Position numbers and translations under genes: made by a program
Assembly (NCBI GenBank): GCA_900551755.1
Contig: URXK01000010.1
Location: 1-61,824, forward strand
Source of the DNA: an uncultured Eubacterium sp.
GTDB lineage: Bacteria; Bacillota; Clostridia; Lachnospirales; CAG-274
Direction of reading: 5' to 3'
DNA: 61,824 nt
The notes under the pieces: model-generated
The model's database searches: none
Told to the model about the DNA's origin: nothing
Seen by the model: only the letters and a program-made list of their open reading frames with translations
In this document: positions 8,755 to 18,482 of the stretch, piece by piece
Position numbering within the stretch: the first letter of the stretch is position 1
How the letters are laid out: each line of letters starts with the position of its first letter

Positions 8755-9948
8755 CTACATAATTAAATTAGAATTCTGGAACTGTCTTACAGACAAATCG
8801 TGATTATAAGCAGCTGTAGTCATAGTATTTTTAAGATTATCAATAGAAAGTTTGTAAGCATCAAGTTCAAGCTCTGTAATCTTACCTAAGCTATACTGAG
8901 TTTCCTTAACCTTAAGCTGTTCTTCCATTGTAGCAAGTTCAGCAGCATTATCCTTATAAGTTCTTTCAGCCTCTCTAATTTCATCATAAAGAGAAGTCAT
9001 AGAAACCTTTAAGCTAGTTTTAGTATCAGCAAGAGTTCTAGTAGCCTGGTCATAAGCAGTTTCAGTTGACTTTCTATCACTACTTCTTTTTGAACCATCT
9101 ACAAAAGTATCAAGGCTGTACTTCTTAAGGTCAACAGAATCCTGAGCAGACTTAACTGTACGATTAGTTGCAATAGCCTTGTTAATCTCATTATCAAGAG
9201 ATACATCTTCCATATTTGTAAATTCAATATCTTCAACTACAAGATTGTATTCCTGATTAATAGGCTTACCCATTAACTGATTAAGAGTTCTATAAGCAGA
9301 TGCAATCTGAGTTTCAACAGACGCTCTATTTGACACTAATGTATCATAAGTCTGCTTGTAATTGTTATATTCAACCTGACTTAACTTACCAAGATTAAGC
9401 ATAACCTCATAAATCTTCATCTGTCTAGCCTGAATATCAATTTGCTCATCATAAAGAGCAAGGCTACTTTCTGCATTATGAATACTATAGAAAAGTTTTC
9501 TAACATTGTATTCTATCTTCTGCTTAGCTAATTCCTTGTTATCACTATATGTTTCAAGAGCTACAGCAATTTCTCTTAAACTAACAGCAAGAGAATGAGT
9601 TGTTTGATAATCACCACTTATCATAATGTTACCCATTGCATCTTCTGCACCAGCATTCTGGAAATTTTCTCTAACAGCAATCTGATTATCTTCTGCAACA
9701 TCAATGCTATCATCAAGGTTTTTAATATCTCTACTAAAAGCAATAGCATTAGTAGTTGCATCTTCCATAGTCAAATCTTTCTTGTCAGTTAATTCATCAT
9801 AAGTTGCACCAGAGGTATTAGAGCCAATAGTCTTAGTTTCACTACTAATTTGACCCTTAACCTTACCTACAGTACCATCAGCATAAGCAACAGTTGGCAT
9901 AAGCATAGCTGCTGCAATAATACCACAAATAAATCTCTTTCTATTCAT
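8755..9948 (-). CDS. TolC-family secreted protein of the efflux operon
   Basis: The 397-aa protein has a signal peptide (cleavage likely after VAYA), followed by mostly alpha-helical coiled-coil sequence. Two related halves have the Outer membrane efflux protein pattern: KLSQVEYNNYKQTY and KITELELDAYKLSIDNL close each half. In Gram-negative bacteria this family forms the outer membrane duct of tripartite pumps. Here it is shorter than TolC (about 490 aa), and the cell is probably single-membraned, so it may act as a wall-spanning or adaptor component (inference). Its start overlaps the RND gene stop by eight bases, and it is the last gene of the operon. Confidence 0.85.
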   Translation of the reverse strand: MNRKRFICGIIAAAMLMPTVAYADGTVGKVKGQISSETKTIGSNTSGATYDELTDKKDLTMEDATTNAIAFSRDIKNLDDSIDVAEDNQIAVRENFQNAGAEDAMGNIMISGDYQTTHSLAVSLREIAVALETYSDNKELAKQKIEYNVRKLFYSIHNAESSLALYDEQIDIQARQMKIYEVMLNLGKLSQVEYNNYKQTYDTLVSNRASVETQIASAYRTLNQLMGKPINQEYNLVVEDIEFTNMEDVSLDNEINKAIATNRTVKSAQDSVDLKKYSLDTFVDGSKRSSDRKSTETAYDQATRTLADTKTSLKVSMTSLYDEIREAERTYKDNAAELATMEEQLKVKETQYSLGKITELELDAYKLSIDNLKNTMTTAAYNHDLSVRQFQNSNLIM

Positions 9949-12900
9949 TAGTTGTTACCCCTTTCTTAAACGCTTTTTTTGCATCTCTTCTTCTTTTTTT
10001 TGCCTCATCTCTAGGCGAAACACTTCTTGAATGTCTTCTTCTTAATCTATTCTTAACAGAATTTACTAAAGAATAAAGTACAGGAATAAATACAAGTGTA
10101 ACCAAAGTACCAATTGTAAGACCAAAGCAGATTACAATACCCATACCCTGATTAGTTTCCATACCTGAACCAATAGCTAAAGCTACAGGAATCATACCAA
10201 TTACAGTAGTAAGTGTTGTCATAAGAATAGGTCTTAATCTTGAACGACCAGCTGTAACAAGGGCATCATCAACGCCAAGTTTACTATCCTTTTCAAGGAG
10301 CTGATTAGTATAGTCAACAAGTACAATACCATTATTAACGATTGTACCAACAAGCATTATAAGACCCATATAAGCTGTTGATGTAAGACTCTTGCCTGTA
10401 ATAAGCAAACCAACAATACCACCAGTAATGGCAATAGGCATTGAGAACATAATGATAAATGGATATACAAAAGACTCAAACTGTGATGCCATAACCATAT
10501 AAACAAGTAATATAGCTACAATAATACAAGTAAATAAGTTTGAGAATGTATCTTGCATCATTTCCATCATACCACCAAACTCATAGCTGTAACCATCTGG
10601 AAATACATAGTTATCAAGTATCTGCTGAACCTGTGCCTGCTGAGCTGACATATCAAGGCCACCAATTTCACCAGTTAATTCAATATAAGTCTGCTGATTT
10701 TCTCTAGTAATTGTTAAAGCACTTTCACCCATTTCAATACTAGCTACTTCTGTAAGAGGAACTACAACACCCTGTGAATTAGTAATTGTAAGGTTATTTA
10801 AGTCCTTAATATACTTAATATCATCATCAGGATACATAATTCTTACATCAATTTCAGTACCATCTGTTTTATACTCTGTTGCTACTGAACCAGAGTTTGC
10901 ATTACTTACGGCTGTAGCAATACTTCTTGTTGAAAGTCCATATTGAGCAGCCTTAGCTCTGTTAATTACAATACTAGCTTCTGTTGATGCATCGTCAAGT
11001 GATGACTCAACATTCTTAGCATCTGGTAACTTTTCAATTTCAGCAATAAGCTCATTACTTATTTCTCTAAGAGTGTCATTATCATCACCCTTAATCATAA
11101 CATCAAATCCGTTACCACCAAGCGAACCCATAGCATTACCACTATCGCTAACTTCAATTTCACAGCCAGCTATATTTTGGAGCTTAGATTCAATATCGTT
11201 TTTAATTTCTGTTGTACTTCTTTTTCTATCTTCCTTGTCACCAACATCATAGTTAATAGTAACAGTAGTAGCACTACTTGCTCTCATACCGCCGCCACCA
11301 ACATTGGCATTCATTTTTTGCATTTCAGGTACATCACCAATTCTATCAAGGAGAGTATTAAGCATAGCCTCACTTGTGTCATAATCAGTACCATTTGGCA
11401 ATGTAGCAGTTACACTGATTGAACCTTCATCAGTTCTTGACATAAGGTCAGAACCTACTGTACTAGAAAGAACCATTGATACAACGAAAACAGCAATAAC
11501 AACTAAACAAGTTCTAACTCTGTGATTAAGACAAGCTCTAATAAGTTTAGAATAGCCATAATCCATTTTATCAAGCATAGTACCAACAGCATTATCGACC
11601 TTAGTAACAATTTTACCAATACCATTGTTGTTTCTAATCTTATCTTCGTGACGCATAAGTACAGCAGCAGCCATAGGAACAAATGTAAGGGCTACAACAA
11701 GAGATGCACCTAATGCGTAACAAACTGTGTAAGAAATTTCCTTCATTATATCGCCCATTGTACCAGGCATAAATGCAAGAGGAAGGAAAACGGCAACTGT
11801 AGTAAGAGTAGAAGCAAAAATAGCCATTGCCACTTCCTTAGCACCTTCATAAGCTGCATCAGGTCCGCTCATACCCAAGTCTTTTTTCTTAAATATATTT
11901 TCCAGTACAACTGTAGAGTTATCTACCAACATACCAATGGCAATAACTACACCACCAAGGGACATCATATTAAGTGACATACCAGTAAGGTACATAAGAC
12001 CAAATGTAGCCATAATAGATGTTGGAATAGATACACCAATAACAAGAGCAAGTCTAAGACTTCTTAACATAATAAGAAGTACAAGTACGGCAACAAAGGC
12101 AGCCTGGAAAGCTGTTGATACCATATTATCAAGAGAAGTCTTGATATAATCAGCAGTATCAGATAACATTGTAAATTCAAAATCTGGATACTTTTCTTTT
12201 AAAGTAGCAATAGTTTTATTAATATTATCTGTAACTTCTACTATGTTAGAGTCACTCTGCTTAGATAAAGAATACATACAACCTTCCTTACCATTAATAA
12301 GAGCAAGAGATTCCTTATCCTTAGTAGTTTCCTTAACTTCAGCAACATCCTTAATCATAATGTTGTTGCCTTTGCTTGTTGTTATATAAGTATTCTTAAT
12401 GTCTTCAATAGAACCAAATTCACCCTCAGTTCTAAGAGAAATATCAGTTGTACCCTGCTTAAGCTCACCAGAAGGTAAGTTAGTATTTTCAGCTGAAAGT
12501 GCAGCTGATATACTGCTCATTGTTACACCGTAATTATCCATTTTGTTCTGGTCAACAATAATTCTAACTTCGTTGTCAGAACCACCAGATAATGAAACTG
12601 ATGAAACACCATCAACCTTTTCAAAATATGTTGAAACATTATCATCAAGAAGGTTGTAAAGAGCATTTACATCATACTTATCACTAGTTACACCAACATT
12701 AATACTTTCAGAGTTCATATCCATCTTCATAATTGATGGGTCATCAGCATCATCAGGAAGCTGTCTTTTAACTCTATCAAGTTTATCTCTCATATCGTTT
12801 GTAGCAACATCAATATCAGTACCATCTACAAACTGAATCATAACCATTGATGAACCATTAGATGTACTTGATGTAATTTTATCTACACCAGTAATTGTTG

Positions 12901-13108
12901 CAAGGCTTTCTTCAATTGGCTTAGTTACAAGGTCCTCCATTTCCTCAGGAGCAGCACCAGTGTAAGTACAACTAACCATCGCTATTGGCAAATCAATATC
13001 AGGAGTCATAGCAAGGTCAAGAGAGTTGTAAGCAATAGTACCACCTAAGAGAACCATCATTGTTACCATAACAACAGTAACAGACCTCTTAATACAAGTC
13101 TTTATCAT
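9941..13108 (-). CDS. RND-family efflux transporter permease (AcrB/SwrC type)
   Basis: The 1055-aa protein has the twofold RND plan: TM1, a large extracytoplasmic porter loop, TM2-6, TM7, a second loop, TM8-12. TM4 carries the proton-relay region GMLVDNSTVVLENIF, with one Asp of the AcrB D407/D408 pair and Asn at the second place. TM10 has MLVGTIVNNGIVLVDYTN. This pattern is common in Firmicute RND pumps such as SwrC/YerP. It exports amphipathic compounds by proton antiport; the actual substrates are unknown. The start overlaps the adaptor stop by four bases (ATGA), and the C-terminal tail is very basic. Confidence 0.95.
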   Translation of the reverse strand: MIKTCIKRSVTVVMVTMMVLLGGTIAYNSLDLAMTPDIDLPIAMVSCTYTGAAPEEMEDLVTKPIEESLATITGVDKITSSTSNGSSMVMIQFVDGTDIDVATNDMRDKLDRVKRQLPDDADDPSIMKMDMNSESINVGVTSDKYDVNALYNLLDDNVSTYFEKVDGVSSVSLSGGSDNEVRIIVDQNKMDNYGVTMSSISAALSAENTNLPSGELKQGTTDISLRTEGEFGSIEDIKNTYITTSKGNNIMIKDVAEVKETTKDKESLALINGKEGCMYSLSKQSDSNIVEVTDNINKTIATLKEKYPDFEFTMLSDTADYIKTSLDNMVSTAFQAAFVAVLVLLIMLRSLRLALVIGVSIPTSIMATFGLMYLTGMSLNMMSLGGVVIAIGMLVDNSTVVLENIFKKKDLGMSGPDAAYEGAKEVAMAIFASTLTTVAVFLPLAFMPGTMGDIMKEISYTVCYALGASLVVALTFVPMAAAVLMRHEDKIRNNNGIGKIVTKVDNAVGTMLDKMDYGYSKLIRACLNHRVRTCLVVIAVFVVSMVLSSTVGSDLMSRTDEGSISVTATLPNGTDYDTSEAMLNTLLDRIGDVPEMQKMNANVGGGGMRASSATTVTINYDVGDKEDRKRSTTEIKNDIESKLQNIAGCEIEVSDSGNAMGSLGGNGFDVMIKGDDNDTLREISNELIAEIEKLPDAKNVESSLDDASTEASIVINRAKAAQYGLSTRSIATAVSNANSGSVATEYKTDGTEIDVRIMYPDDDIKYIKDLNNLTITNSQGVVVPLTEVASIEMGESALTITRENQQTYIELTGEIGGLDMSAQQAQVQQILDNYVFPDGYSYEFGGMMEMMQDTFSNLFTCIIVAILLVYMVMASQFESFVYPFIIMFSMPIAITGGIVGLLITGKSLTSTAYMGLIMLVGTIVNNGIVLVDYTNQLLEKDSKLGVDDALVTAGRSRLRPILMTTLTTVIGMIPVALAIGSGMETNQGMGIVICFGLTIGTLVTLVFIPVLYSLVNSVKNRLRRRHSRSVSPRDEAKKRRRDAKKAFKKGVTTNE

Positions 13109-14535
13109 TTCTTCTTAGCCCCCTTATCATCTGCAGGAGCTGTTGTTGCCTCTGTTGTTACTTCAACATCAACACCGTTGTCAGAAACAACATTTATCTT
13201 GTCACCATCAGCAAGATATGTTTGACCCTTTGTAACAACCTTATCATTTATAGATACACCTGATGTTATCTCTATTGTATCACCAGTGTCAATACCTACA
13301 GTAACATCAACTTTCTTAACTGTGTTCTTGTCATCAGTTACGAATACATAGTAACCACCGTTGTTATCATCAAGAACTGCATCTCTAGGAACAATAACAG
13401 CATTGTTACTTGTTGACTTAGCAAAGTAAACCTTAGCAAACATACCAGCTTTTAATTCACCGTTGCCATTAGGAATGTTAATCTTGATAGTATATGTACC
13501 ATCAGAGTTAGAGCCTGGTGGAATTTCTGTAATAGAACCCGTAAATGTACTATTTGACATTGAAGGAATTTCAATAGTAACAGCATCTCCAACCTTAACG
13601 CTTGTAGCAACCTGTTCAGAAGCATTAACCTCAACATTAAGTGATGATAAATCAACTATTTGATAGCCAACACCATTAGCCATAGCACCAGTTGTAACAT
13701 TCTTAGAAAGAACAGTACCACTAATAGGGCTTGTTACAGTACAGTAAGCAATCTGCTGTTTAGCACTATCTACAGCTACTGATGCACTCTTTTGAGATGC
13801 AAGGGCTGAATTGTAAGAATCTTTAGCCTTTCTTGTGTTCTCAGCAGTAGTCTTTTTAGCGAGAATATCATAACTAGTCTTAGCCTGTGTAAGTCCATCT
13901 TGAGCACTCTTAACATTAAGCTGTGCCTTTGTGTAAGAGTTCTGTGCATTATCAAGAGTGTTCTTATAAGTATTTAATGTGTCATCAGATACACCACCAA
14001 CTTCATTAAGCTGTTTGTTAATGTCATAATCACTTTGAGCCTTATCTAAAGCAATCTTAGCGTCATCAAGAGTTTTGTTAGCTGTGTCAAGAGCTGTCTG
14101 TGCATTAGTTATAGCATTATTAGCACTTGTGAGCTGTGACTCCATTGATGCACCATTAGCTGTGTCTACACCAGTTTTAGCAGACTGAACACCTGCATTT
14201 GCTGAGTTAAGAGATGCCTGAGCACTCTTTAAATTGTTCTGATAATCTGTGTCATCAATTTTGTAAAGTACAGCACCCTTTGATACCTTGTCACCAACTT
14301 CATAATAAGTAGCTGAAACAGTACCAGATACCTTTGCACTTACATCAACAGTTTCAGCAGCCTGTATTGTACCAGAATACATATACTCGTCCTTAACTGT
14401 ATTAAGTGTTGGGTTAGCAATTTCAACACTTGTTATACTTTCCTCCTGTGCTTGTGGCATATCCTTTTTACCACCACAGCCTACAAGCATTAAAAAACAT
14501 AATGCTACAGCTGTTAATCTAACATACTTTTTCAT
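13105..14535 (-). CDS. Efflux adaptor lipoprotein (HlyD/AcrA-type membrane fusion protein)
   Basis: This 476-aa protein has a lipoprotein signal (LMLVGCGGKK). A biotinyl-lipoyl-like half (VDVSAKVSGTVSATYYEVGD) precedes a long Ala/Ser/Asn-rich coiled-coil hairpin (about residues 95-255). The second lipoyl half (ITSPISGTVLSKNV) and beta-barrel domains follow. It should link the RND pump to the TolC-like partner across the periplasm-like space or wall. The hairpin is long, which fits docking to a tip-to-tip TolC-type partner. It is separated from marR by about 110 bp of AT-rich DNA containing the 12-bp palindrome TATATTAATATA (near 14555-14566), with AGGAGG upstream of the start. Confidence 0.93.
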   Translation of the reverse strand: MKKYVRLTAVALCFLMLVGCGGKKDMPQAQEESITSVEIANPTLNTVKDEYMYSGTIQAAETVDVSAKVSGTVSATYYEVGDKVSKGAVLYKIDDTDYQNNLKSAQASLNSANAGVQSAKTGVDTANGASMESQLTSANNAITNAQTALDTANKTLDDAKIALDKAQSDYDINKQLNEVGGVSDDTLNTYKNTLDNAQNSYTKAQLNVKSAQDGLTQAKTSYDILAKKTTAENTRKAKDSYNSALASQKSASVAVDSAKQQIAYCTVTSPISGTVLSKNVTTGAMANGVGYQIVDLSSLNVEVNASEQVATSVKVGDAVTIEIPSMSNSTFTGSITEIPPGSNSDGTYTIKINIPNGNGELKAGMFAKVYFAKSTSNNAVIVPRDAVLDDNNGGYYVFVTDDKNTVKKVDVTVGIDTGDTIEITSGVSINDKVVTKGQTYLADGDKINVVSDNGVDVEVTTEATTAPADDKGAKKK

Positions 14536-14646
14536 ATAAACCTCCTAATAATATATTATATTAATATATAGTATAATACAAATACTTTAAAGAAAAATGA
14601 ACTTAAGATTAAAAAACAATTAGAAAATAATAATAATTAAATAATA

Positions 14647-15069
14647 TTACACCAATTTTATTAATGTTTTAATAAGTCTGTCTTTCTCTTCTTCAGACAA
14701 GTGACCGTAAATTTCCCTTTCAATTTGACCTTTGGTATTTTTCAATACCTCAATTATTTCATTTCCCTTGTCTGTCAATTTAATTATGTAATTTCTACCG
14801 TCCTCTTTACTTTGCTCCTTAAATATGAAGCCATTTTTAATCATAGTCTTAACTAAGCTAGAAACAGAGGACTCCTTTACTTGCATTTCTTTGCTTATAG
14901 TTTTTTGATTAATGCCATTATCTTTGCCTAAAAACACAATCATACCTAAAAGTGCAGCTTGCTGTGCAGATATAGAATAATCTTTAAGCTTTTCATTTTG
15001 CATTAAAATACACTTATGAGCAACCTTATATAACAATGGTGTTATACCCATATCAATAGTATATTCCAA
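14647..15069 (-). CDS. MarR-family transcriptional regulator of the efflux operon
   Basis: The 140-aa protein has the MarR winged-helix layout. The recognition-helix region is NQKTISKEMQVKESSVSSLV, the wing contains SKEDGRNYIIKLTDKG, and C-terminal dimer helices follow. MarR proteins usually repress an adjacent efflux operon and are released by small amphipathic ligands. The start is TTG at 15069 with AAAGGAGG 11 bases upstream. The only nearby ATG (15051) is too far from that site. It lies first in the order marR, adaptor, RND, TolC-like. Its own promoter overlaps an inverted repeat, so autorepression is likely. Confidence 0.92.
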   Translation of the reverse strand: MEYTIDMGITPLLYKVAHKCILMQNEKLKDYSISAQQAALLGMIVFLGKDNGINQKTISKEMQVKESSVSSLVKTMIKNGFIFKEQSKEDGRNYIIKLTDKGNEIIEVLKNTKGQIEREIYGHLSEEEKDRLIKTLIKLV

Positions 15070-15097
15070 ATTTAATTTATCCTCCTTTCAAAAAACT

Positions 15098-15121
15098 TAG
15101 ATTTCTAACCTTTTTAGATTT
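15098..15121 (-). promoter_or_regulatory. Probable MarR operator
   Basis: A perfect inverted repeat TCTAA-n5-TTAGA (15104-15118) overlaps the -10 box. The octamer TTAGATTT also occurs twice 16 bp apart on the plus strand (15098 and 15114). Position and symmetry fit a MarR-family repressor site. Confidence 0.6.
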
Positions 15122-15146
15122 TACTCCTCTTTTCCTAATATGTCAA
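15118..15146 (-). promoter_or_regulatory. Sigma-A promoter of the marR-efflux operon
   Basis: Minus strand TTGACA (15141-15146), exactly 17 bp, then TAAAAT (15118-15123). The -35 is a full consensus match. Confidence 0.8.
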
Positions 15147-15225
15147 CAGATTTTTTCATCACTTAATAAAAACTTCATAGTTTATTTGTTTTAATATAAA
15201 TAGTTATTTTTTTATCAATATTTCA

Positions 15226-15260
15226 ATAAAAAATACTCCCTTAAATTAAGGAAGTATTTT
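15226..15260 (-). terminator. Terminator of the carbohydrate-binding lipoprotein gene
   Basis: Minus strand: stem AAAATACTTCC against GGGAGTATTTT, small AT loop, then a T-rich tail. It lies 12 bp after the stop. Confidence 0.8.
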
Positions 15261-15272
15261 CATTAACATTAC

Positions 15273-17384
15273 CTATTTAGTTGTTGTAGTAGTTGTTTCT
15301 GTCATATTAGGTCTTTCAAAGTTTTCTCTTCTGCCACCCATACCTCTTGACCTGTTATTTTCACCATACTTAGTTACACCACTTTCAGCAGTAAGTGTTA
15401 CAGCCTTTTCTCCATTAATATAAACTGTGTATGTGTTGCCAGTCTTTATATCAGCTGATGAGAAAATTATATTCTTAAATTCCTTATCAGAAACAGCCTC
15501 ATATATAGTCTTGTTATTGCTATCCATTATAACAATTGAACTATTAGCCTTTTGAGTTTCCTCAAGAGTAATATTGAATATGTTCTGTCCCTCTGACTTA
15601 GGACACTCAACCATACCATCACTACCTATTGCAAACAATGTTCCTCCATAAAGTGTATTTTCTGCTGAGGAGTCTAAAGAACCATCACCACCACTTGTTG
15701 GACCATTAACAAGTATTTCACCACCAAAGAAGTATAAATTGCCGTTTGAGTCAAGTCCATCACCTTGAGAATTTACAACTATCTTGCCACCATTTATAAC
15801 TATCTGATGTTGGTCGCCGTCTTTAACATTATTCATCATTGTTGCACCAGAACCACCTCCAGTATTTATGCCATCGTCCTGAGATTTAATATTTATGTCA
15901 CCACCATTTATTGTAACAGTAGACTTTGACTCAATACCCTCGTCTTTTGTATCAATATCAATATCTCCACCATTAATAAATAAACAGCCTACAGCCTTTA
16001 TGCCCTTGCTAATATCAGACTTTAAACTAATATTGCCACCATTTACTACAATTAAATTATCGCATTTAATGCTATGGTCAGTTGAATTAATATCTATTGA
16101 ACCACCGTTTATAGTAATTAAATTGTCAGACTTAATTCCCTTACTACTTACACTATTTTCATCTTCAGTTGTTGTTTCGGTTGTCACCTCATTTACAGTT
16201 TTTTTACTATCATCAGTATTTTGTTGCTTATTATTATCGCCTTGTGACATTTCTGGTGGCTGCTGACCATTTTCACCCTGCGGCATCTCTGGTGGTTGCT
16301 GGCCATTTTCGCCCTGTGGCATTTCTGGTGGTTGCTGACCTTCTTCGCCTTGTGGCATCTGAGGTCTTCCTCCTCCAAATCCACCCATTGGTGGTTCATC
16401 TTTGTTTGTTTTTTCAGCAATTTCACCCTTTGTAGTTATGTTCACAGTGCCAGCATTTATTTCAACATATTTTTCACCATTTATGCCGTCACCCATTGTT
16501 TCAATATTTACTGTACCTGATTTAACATTTACACCGTCATTTGCATTTATAGCATCACCTACAGTTGTTGTTATATTAATTGTACCACCGTCAATTTTAA
16601 TATCATCATCACTAGCTATGCCGTGATTATAATTAGCATTTATTGTTATAGTACCTTCACCCTGAATATCCAAATCATCATTAGAAAATACACAACCCTT
16701 AGCATCAACATTGTATTTAGAACCGTCAGTTAATGTATTTGTACTATCCTTAACACTTTCAATTATGCCTTTTTTACTATTTTTAAAATAAATTGCAGGA
16801 CCGTTTTCATTTGTAATATTTACACCGTTTAAAATCAATTTAACTTTGTCTGAACTATCAACACATATCATACCTTTGTAAGTGCCAGTCAATGTGTAAA
16901 TACCACCCTTAGTAATAGTATAGGTAGAACCACTTACTTCATTTAAGTTTACACTAACCTTGTTATCTTTCCAAGTATCGTCAGTTGACTCATCAGTAGT
17001 TATAACTGTACCGTCTGAATTAATATCCTCACCAGTTAATGCCTCCATACTTGCAACAGTTGCAGAAAGAGAACCATTAACAATAGTCGCTGGCTTATTC
17101 ATTTTAATATTTTCATCATTTAAAACAGCTATGTCAGAATTTGTTGTAATAGCAATTACTCTTTTCTTTTTGCTTGCATAAAGAGTTTTGTTAGTTTTTT
17201 CCCAATTAATATTATAACCTAATTGTTCTAACACGCCTCTAATAGAAACCATATCATCACTACCTGTTACCTGCTGTGTAATTTCAACATTTTCATTAGT
17301 TGATGTACTTGCTAATACTCCACTGCAACCTACTGAGCTAAAAATTAATATTGTACTTAATAATATAGATAAATTCTTTTTCAT
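15273..17384 (-). CDS. Surface lipoprotein with beta-helical carbohydrate-binding domain (Cthe_2159-like)
   Basis: This 703-aa protein starts with a lipoprotein signal (FSSVGCSGVLAS). An N-terminal stretch (about 45-115) resembles the copper-amine-oxidase-N stalk domain. The body is a series of short repeats of the type INGGxIxIxSxDxGI, typical of right-handed beta-helices of the Cthe_2159 / DUF4353 carbohydrate-binding family, known to bind acidic or cellulosic polysaccharides. A Gly/Pro/Gln insert (about 335-395) is built from four 12-residue units like PPEMPQGENGQQ. ATG at 17384 is chosen over a TTG six bases upstream because AGGGAG lies nine bases before it. It is a single-gene unit, divergent from yhaM, with a Thr tail at the C-terminus. 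Confidence 0.85.
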   Translation of the reverse strand: MKKNLSILLSTILIFSSVGCSGVLASTSTNENVEITQQVTGSDDMVSIRGVLEQLGYNINWEKTNKTLYASKKKRVIAITTNSDIAVLNDENIKMNKPATIVNGSLSATVASMEALTGEDINSDGTVITTDESTDDTWKDNKVSVNLNEVSGSTYTITKGGIYTLTGTYKGMICVDSSDKVKLILNGVNITNENGPAIYFKNSKKGIIESVKDSTNTLTDGSKYNVDAKGCVFSNDDLDIQGEGTITINANYNHGIASDDDIKIDGGTINITTTVGDAINANDGVNVKSGTVNIETMGDGINGEKYVEINAGTVNITTKGEIAEKTNKDEPPMGGFGGGRPQMPQGEEGQQPPEMPQGENGQQPPEMPQGENGQQPPEMSQGDNNKQQNTDDSKKTVNEVTTETTTEDENSVSSKGIKSDNLITINGGSIDINSTDHSIKCDNLIVVNGGNISLKSDISKGIKAVGCLFINGGDIDIDTKDEGIESKSTVTINGGDINIKSQDDGINTGGGSGATMMNNVKDGDQHQIVINGGKIVVNSQGDGLDSNGNLYFFGGEILVNGPTSGGDGSLDSSAENTLYGGTLFAIGSDGMVECPKSEGQNIFNITLEETQKANSSIVIMDSNNKTIYEAVSDKEFKNIIFSSADIKTGNTYTVYINGEKAVTLTAESGVTKYGENNRSRGMGGRRENFERPNMTETTTTTTK

Positions 17385-17477
17385 AATCAATTTCTCCCTT
17401 CTTTTGATTTATCTATACTATACACCCCATTTTTTAAATTATAATAAGTAAAATATTAAAAAATGATTAAAAAAAAG

Positions 17478-17505
17478 TTGTTTTTTATATTATTTGTGAT
17501 AAAAT
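17478..17505 (+). promoter_or_regulatory. Promoter of yhaM-rlmD
   Basis: TTGTTT, 16 bp, TAAAAT with an extended -10 (TGATAAAAT). AGGAGG and the yhaM start follow about 20 bp later. Confidence 0.6.
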
Positions 17506-17535
17506 CTAATTATATTGATTTAACAGGAGGCACTT

Positions 17536-18480
17536 ATGCGTTATATAAATGAATTAACAGACGGTGAAAGAATTGTAGACTTTTATTTTTGCAAGCAAAG
17601 ACAAAGTATGAAGTCACAAAAAACAGGCAAAAATTATCTTTCATTAGTTTTATCTGATAAAACCGGCACAATAAATGGTAAGGTTTGGGATATTTCAAGG
17701 GATATACAGTCATTTAATGAAGGTGACTACATTAAAATAGATGCAAATGTACAAACATTCAATAACGACCTTCAGCTTAATATTAAAAAGATAAGAAAAG
17801 CACAGGAAGGCGAATATGACGAGGCAGATTACATACCTACAACAGATAAAAATGTAAATGACCTTTGTGCTAAATTAAATAATTACATTAACTCAATTAA
17901 AGACCCATATATCAAAAAATTGCTTAACAATATATTTGTAGAAAACAAAACAATAGCAGAAAACTTTAAAAAGCATACAGCAGCAAAAGCAATGCACCAC
18001 AACTATATGGGTGGACTTATTGAGCATACTATATCAGTAACTGACATTTGCGACTTTTTCGCTAGCCACTATGATGATGTAAACAGAGATGTACTTATTG
18101 CCTCTGCCCTTTTACACGATATTGCTAAAATCAAGGAGCTTTCAGAATTTCCTAATATTGATTACACAGATGACGGCGAGCTTTTAGGTCACATTGTTAT
18201 GGGTTCTGAATTTATAGGTAAAGAGGCTGATAAAATAGAAGGATTTCCTCATCAGTTACGCTCTCTTATTCAGCACAACATTCTTTCTCACCACGGTGAA
18301 TATGAATATGGTTCTCCTAAACTTCCTAGAACTATTGAAGCCTTTATTTTACACTGTGCTGATGATACAGATGCTAAGGTTAAAATGTTTGAAACAGCCC
18401 TTGCAGACAGTCCTTCAAATGCTGTGTGGGCAGGCTACAACAGAATATTAGCCAGAAATATTAGAAAGACAGAGTTTTAA
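17536..18480 (+). CDS. yhaM: 3'-5' exoribonuclease YhaM family
   Basis: YhaM degrades RNA from the 3' end and contributes to mRNA turnover in Firmicutes. The 314-aa length equals that of the B. subtilis enzyme. An N-terminal OB-fold (residues 10-95, with GTINGKVWDI and GDYIKIDANVQ) precedes an HD phosphohydrolase domain with HHNYMGGLIEHT and ALLHDIAKIKE supplying the metal-binding His and Asp residues. AGGAGG precedes the ATG, and rlmD starts two bases after its stop. Confidence 0.93.
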   Translation: MRYINELTDGERIVDFYFCKQRQSMKSQKTGKNYLSLVLSDKTGTINGKVWDISRDIQSFNEGDYIKIDANVQTFNNDLQLNIKKIRKAQEGEYDEADYIPTTDKNVNDLCAKLNNYINSIKDPYIKKLLNNIFVENKTIAENFKKHTAAKAMHHNYMGGLIEHTISVTDICDFFASHYDDVNRDVLIASALLHDIAKIKELSEFPNIDYTDDGELLGHIVMGSEFIGKEADKIEGFPHQLRSLIQHNILSHHGEYEYGSPKLPRTIEAFILHCADDTDAKVKMFETALADSPSNAVWAGYNRILARNIRKTEF

Positions 18481-18482
18481 TT

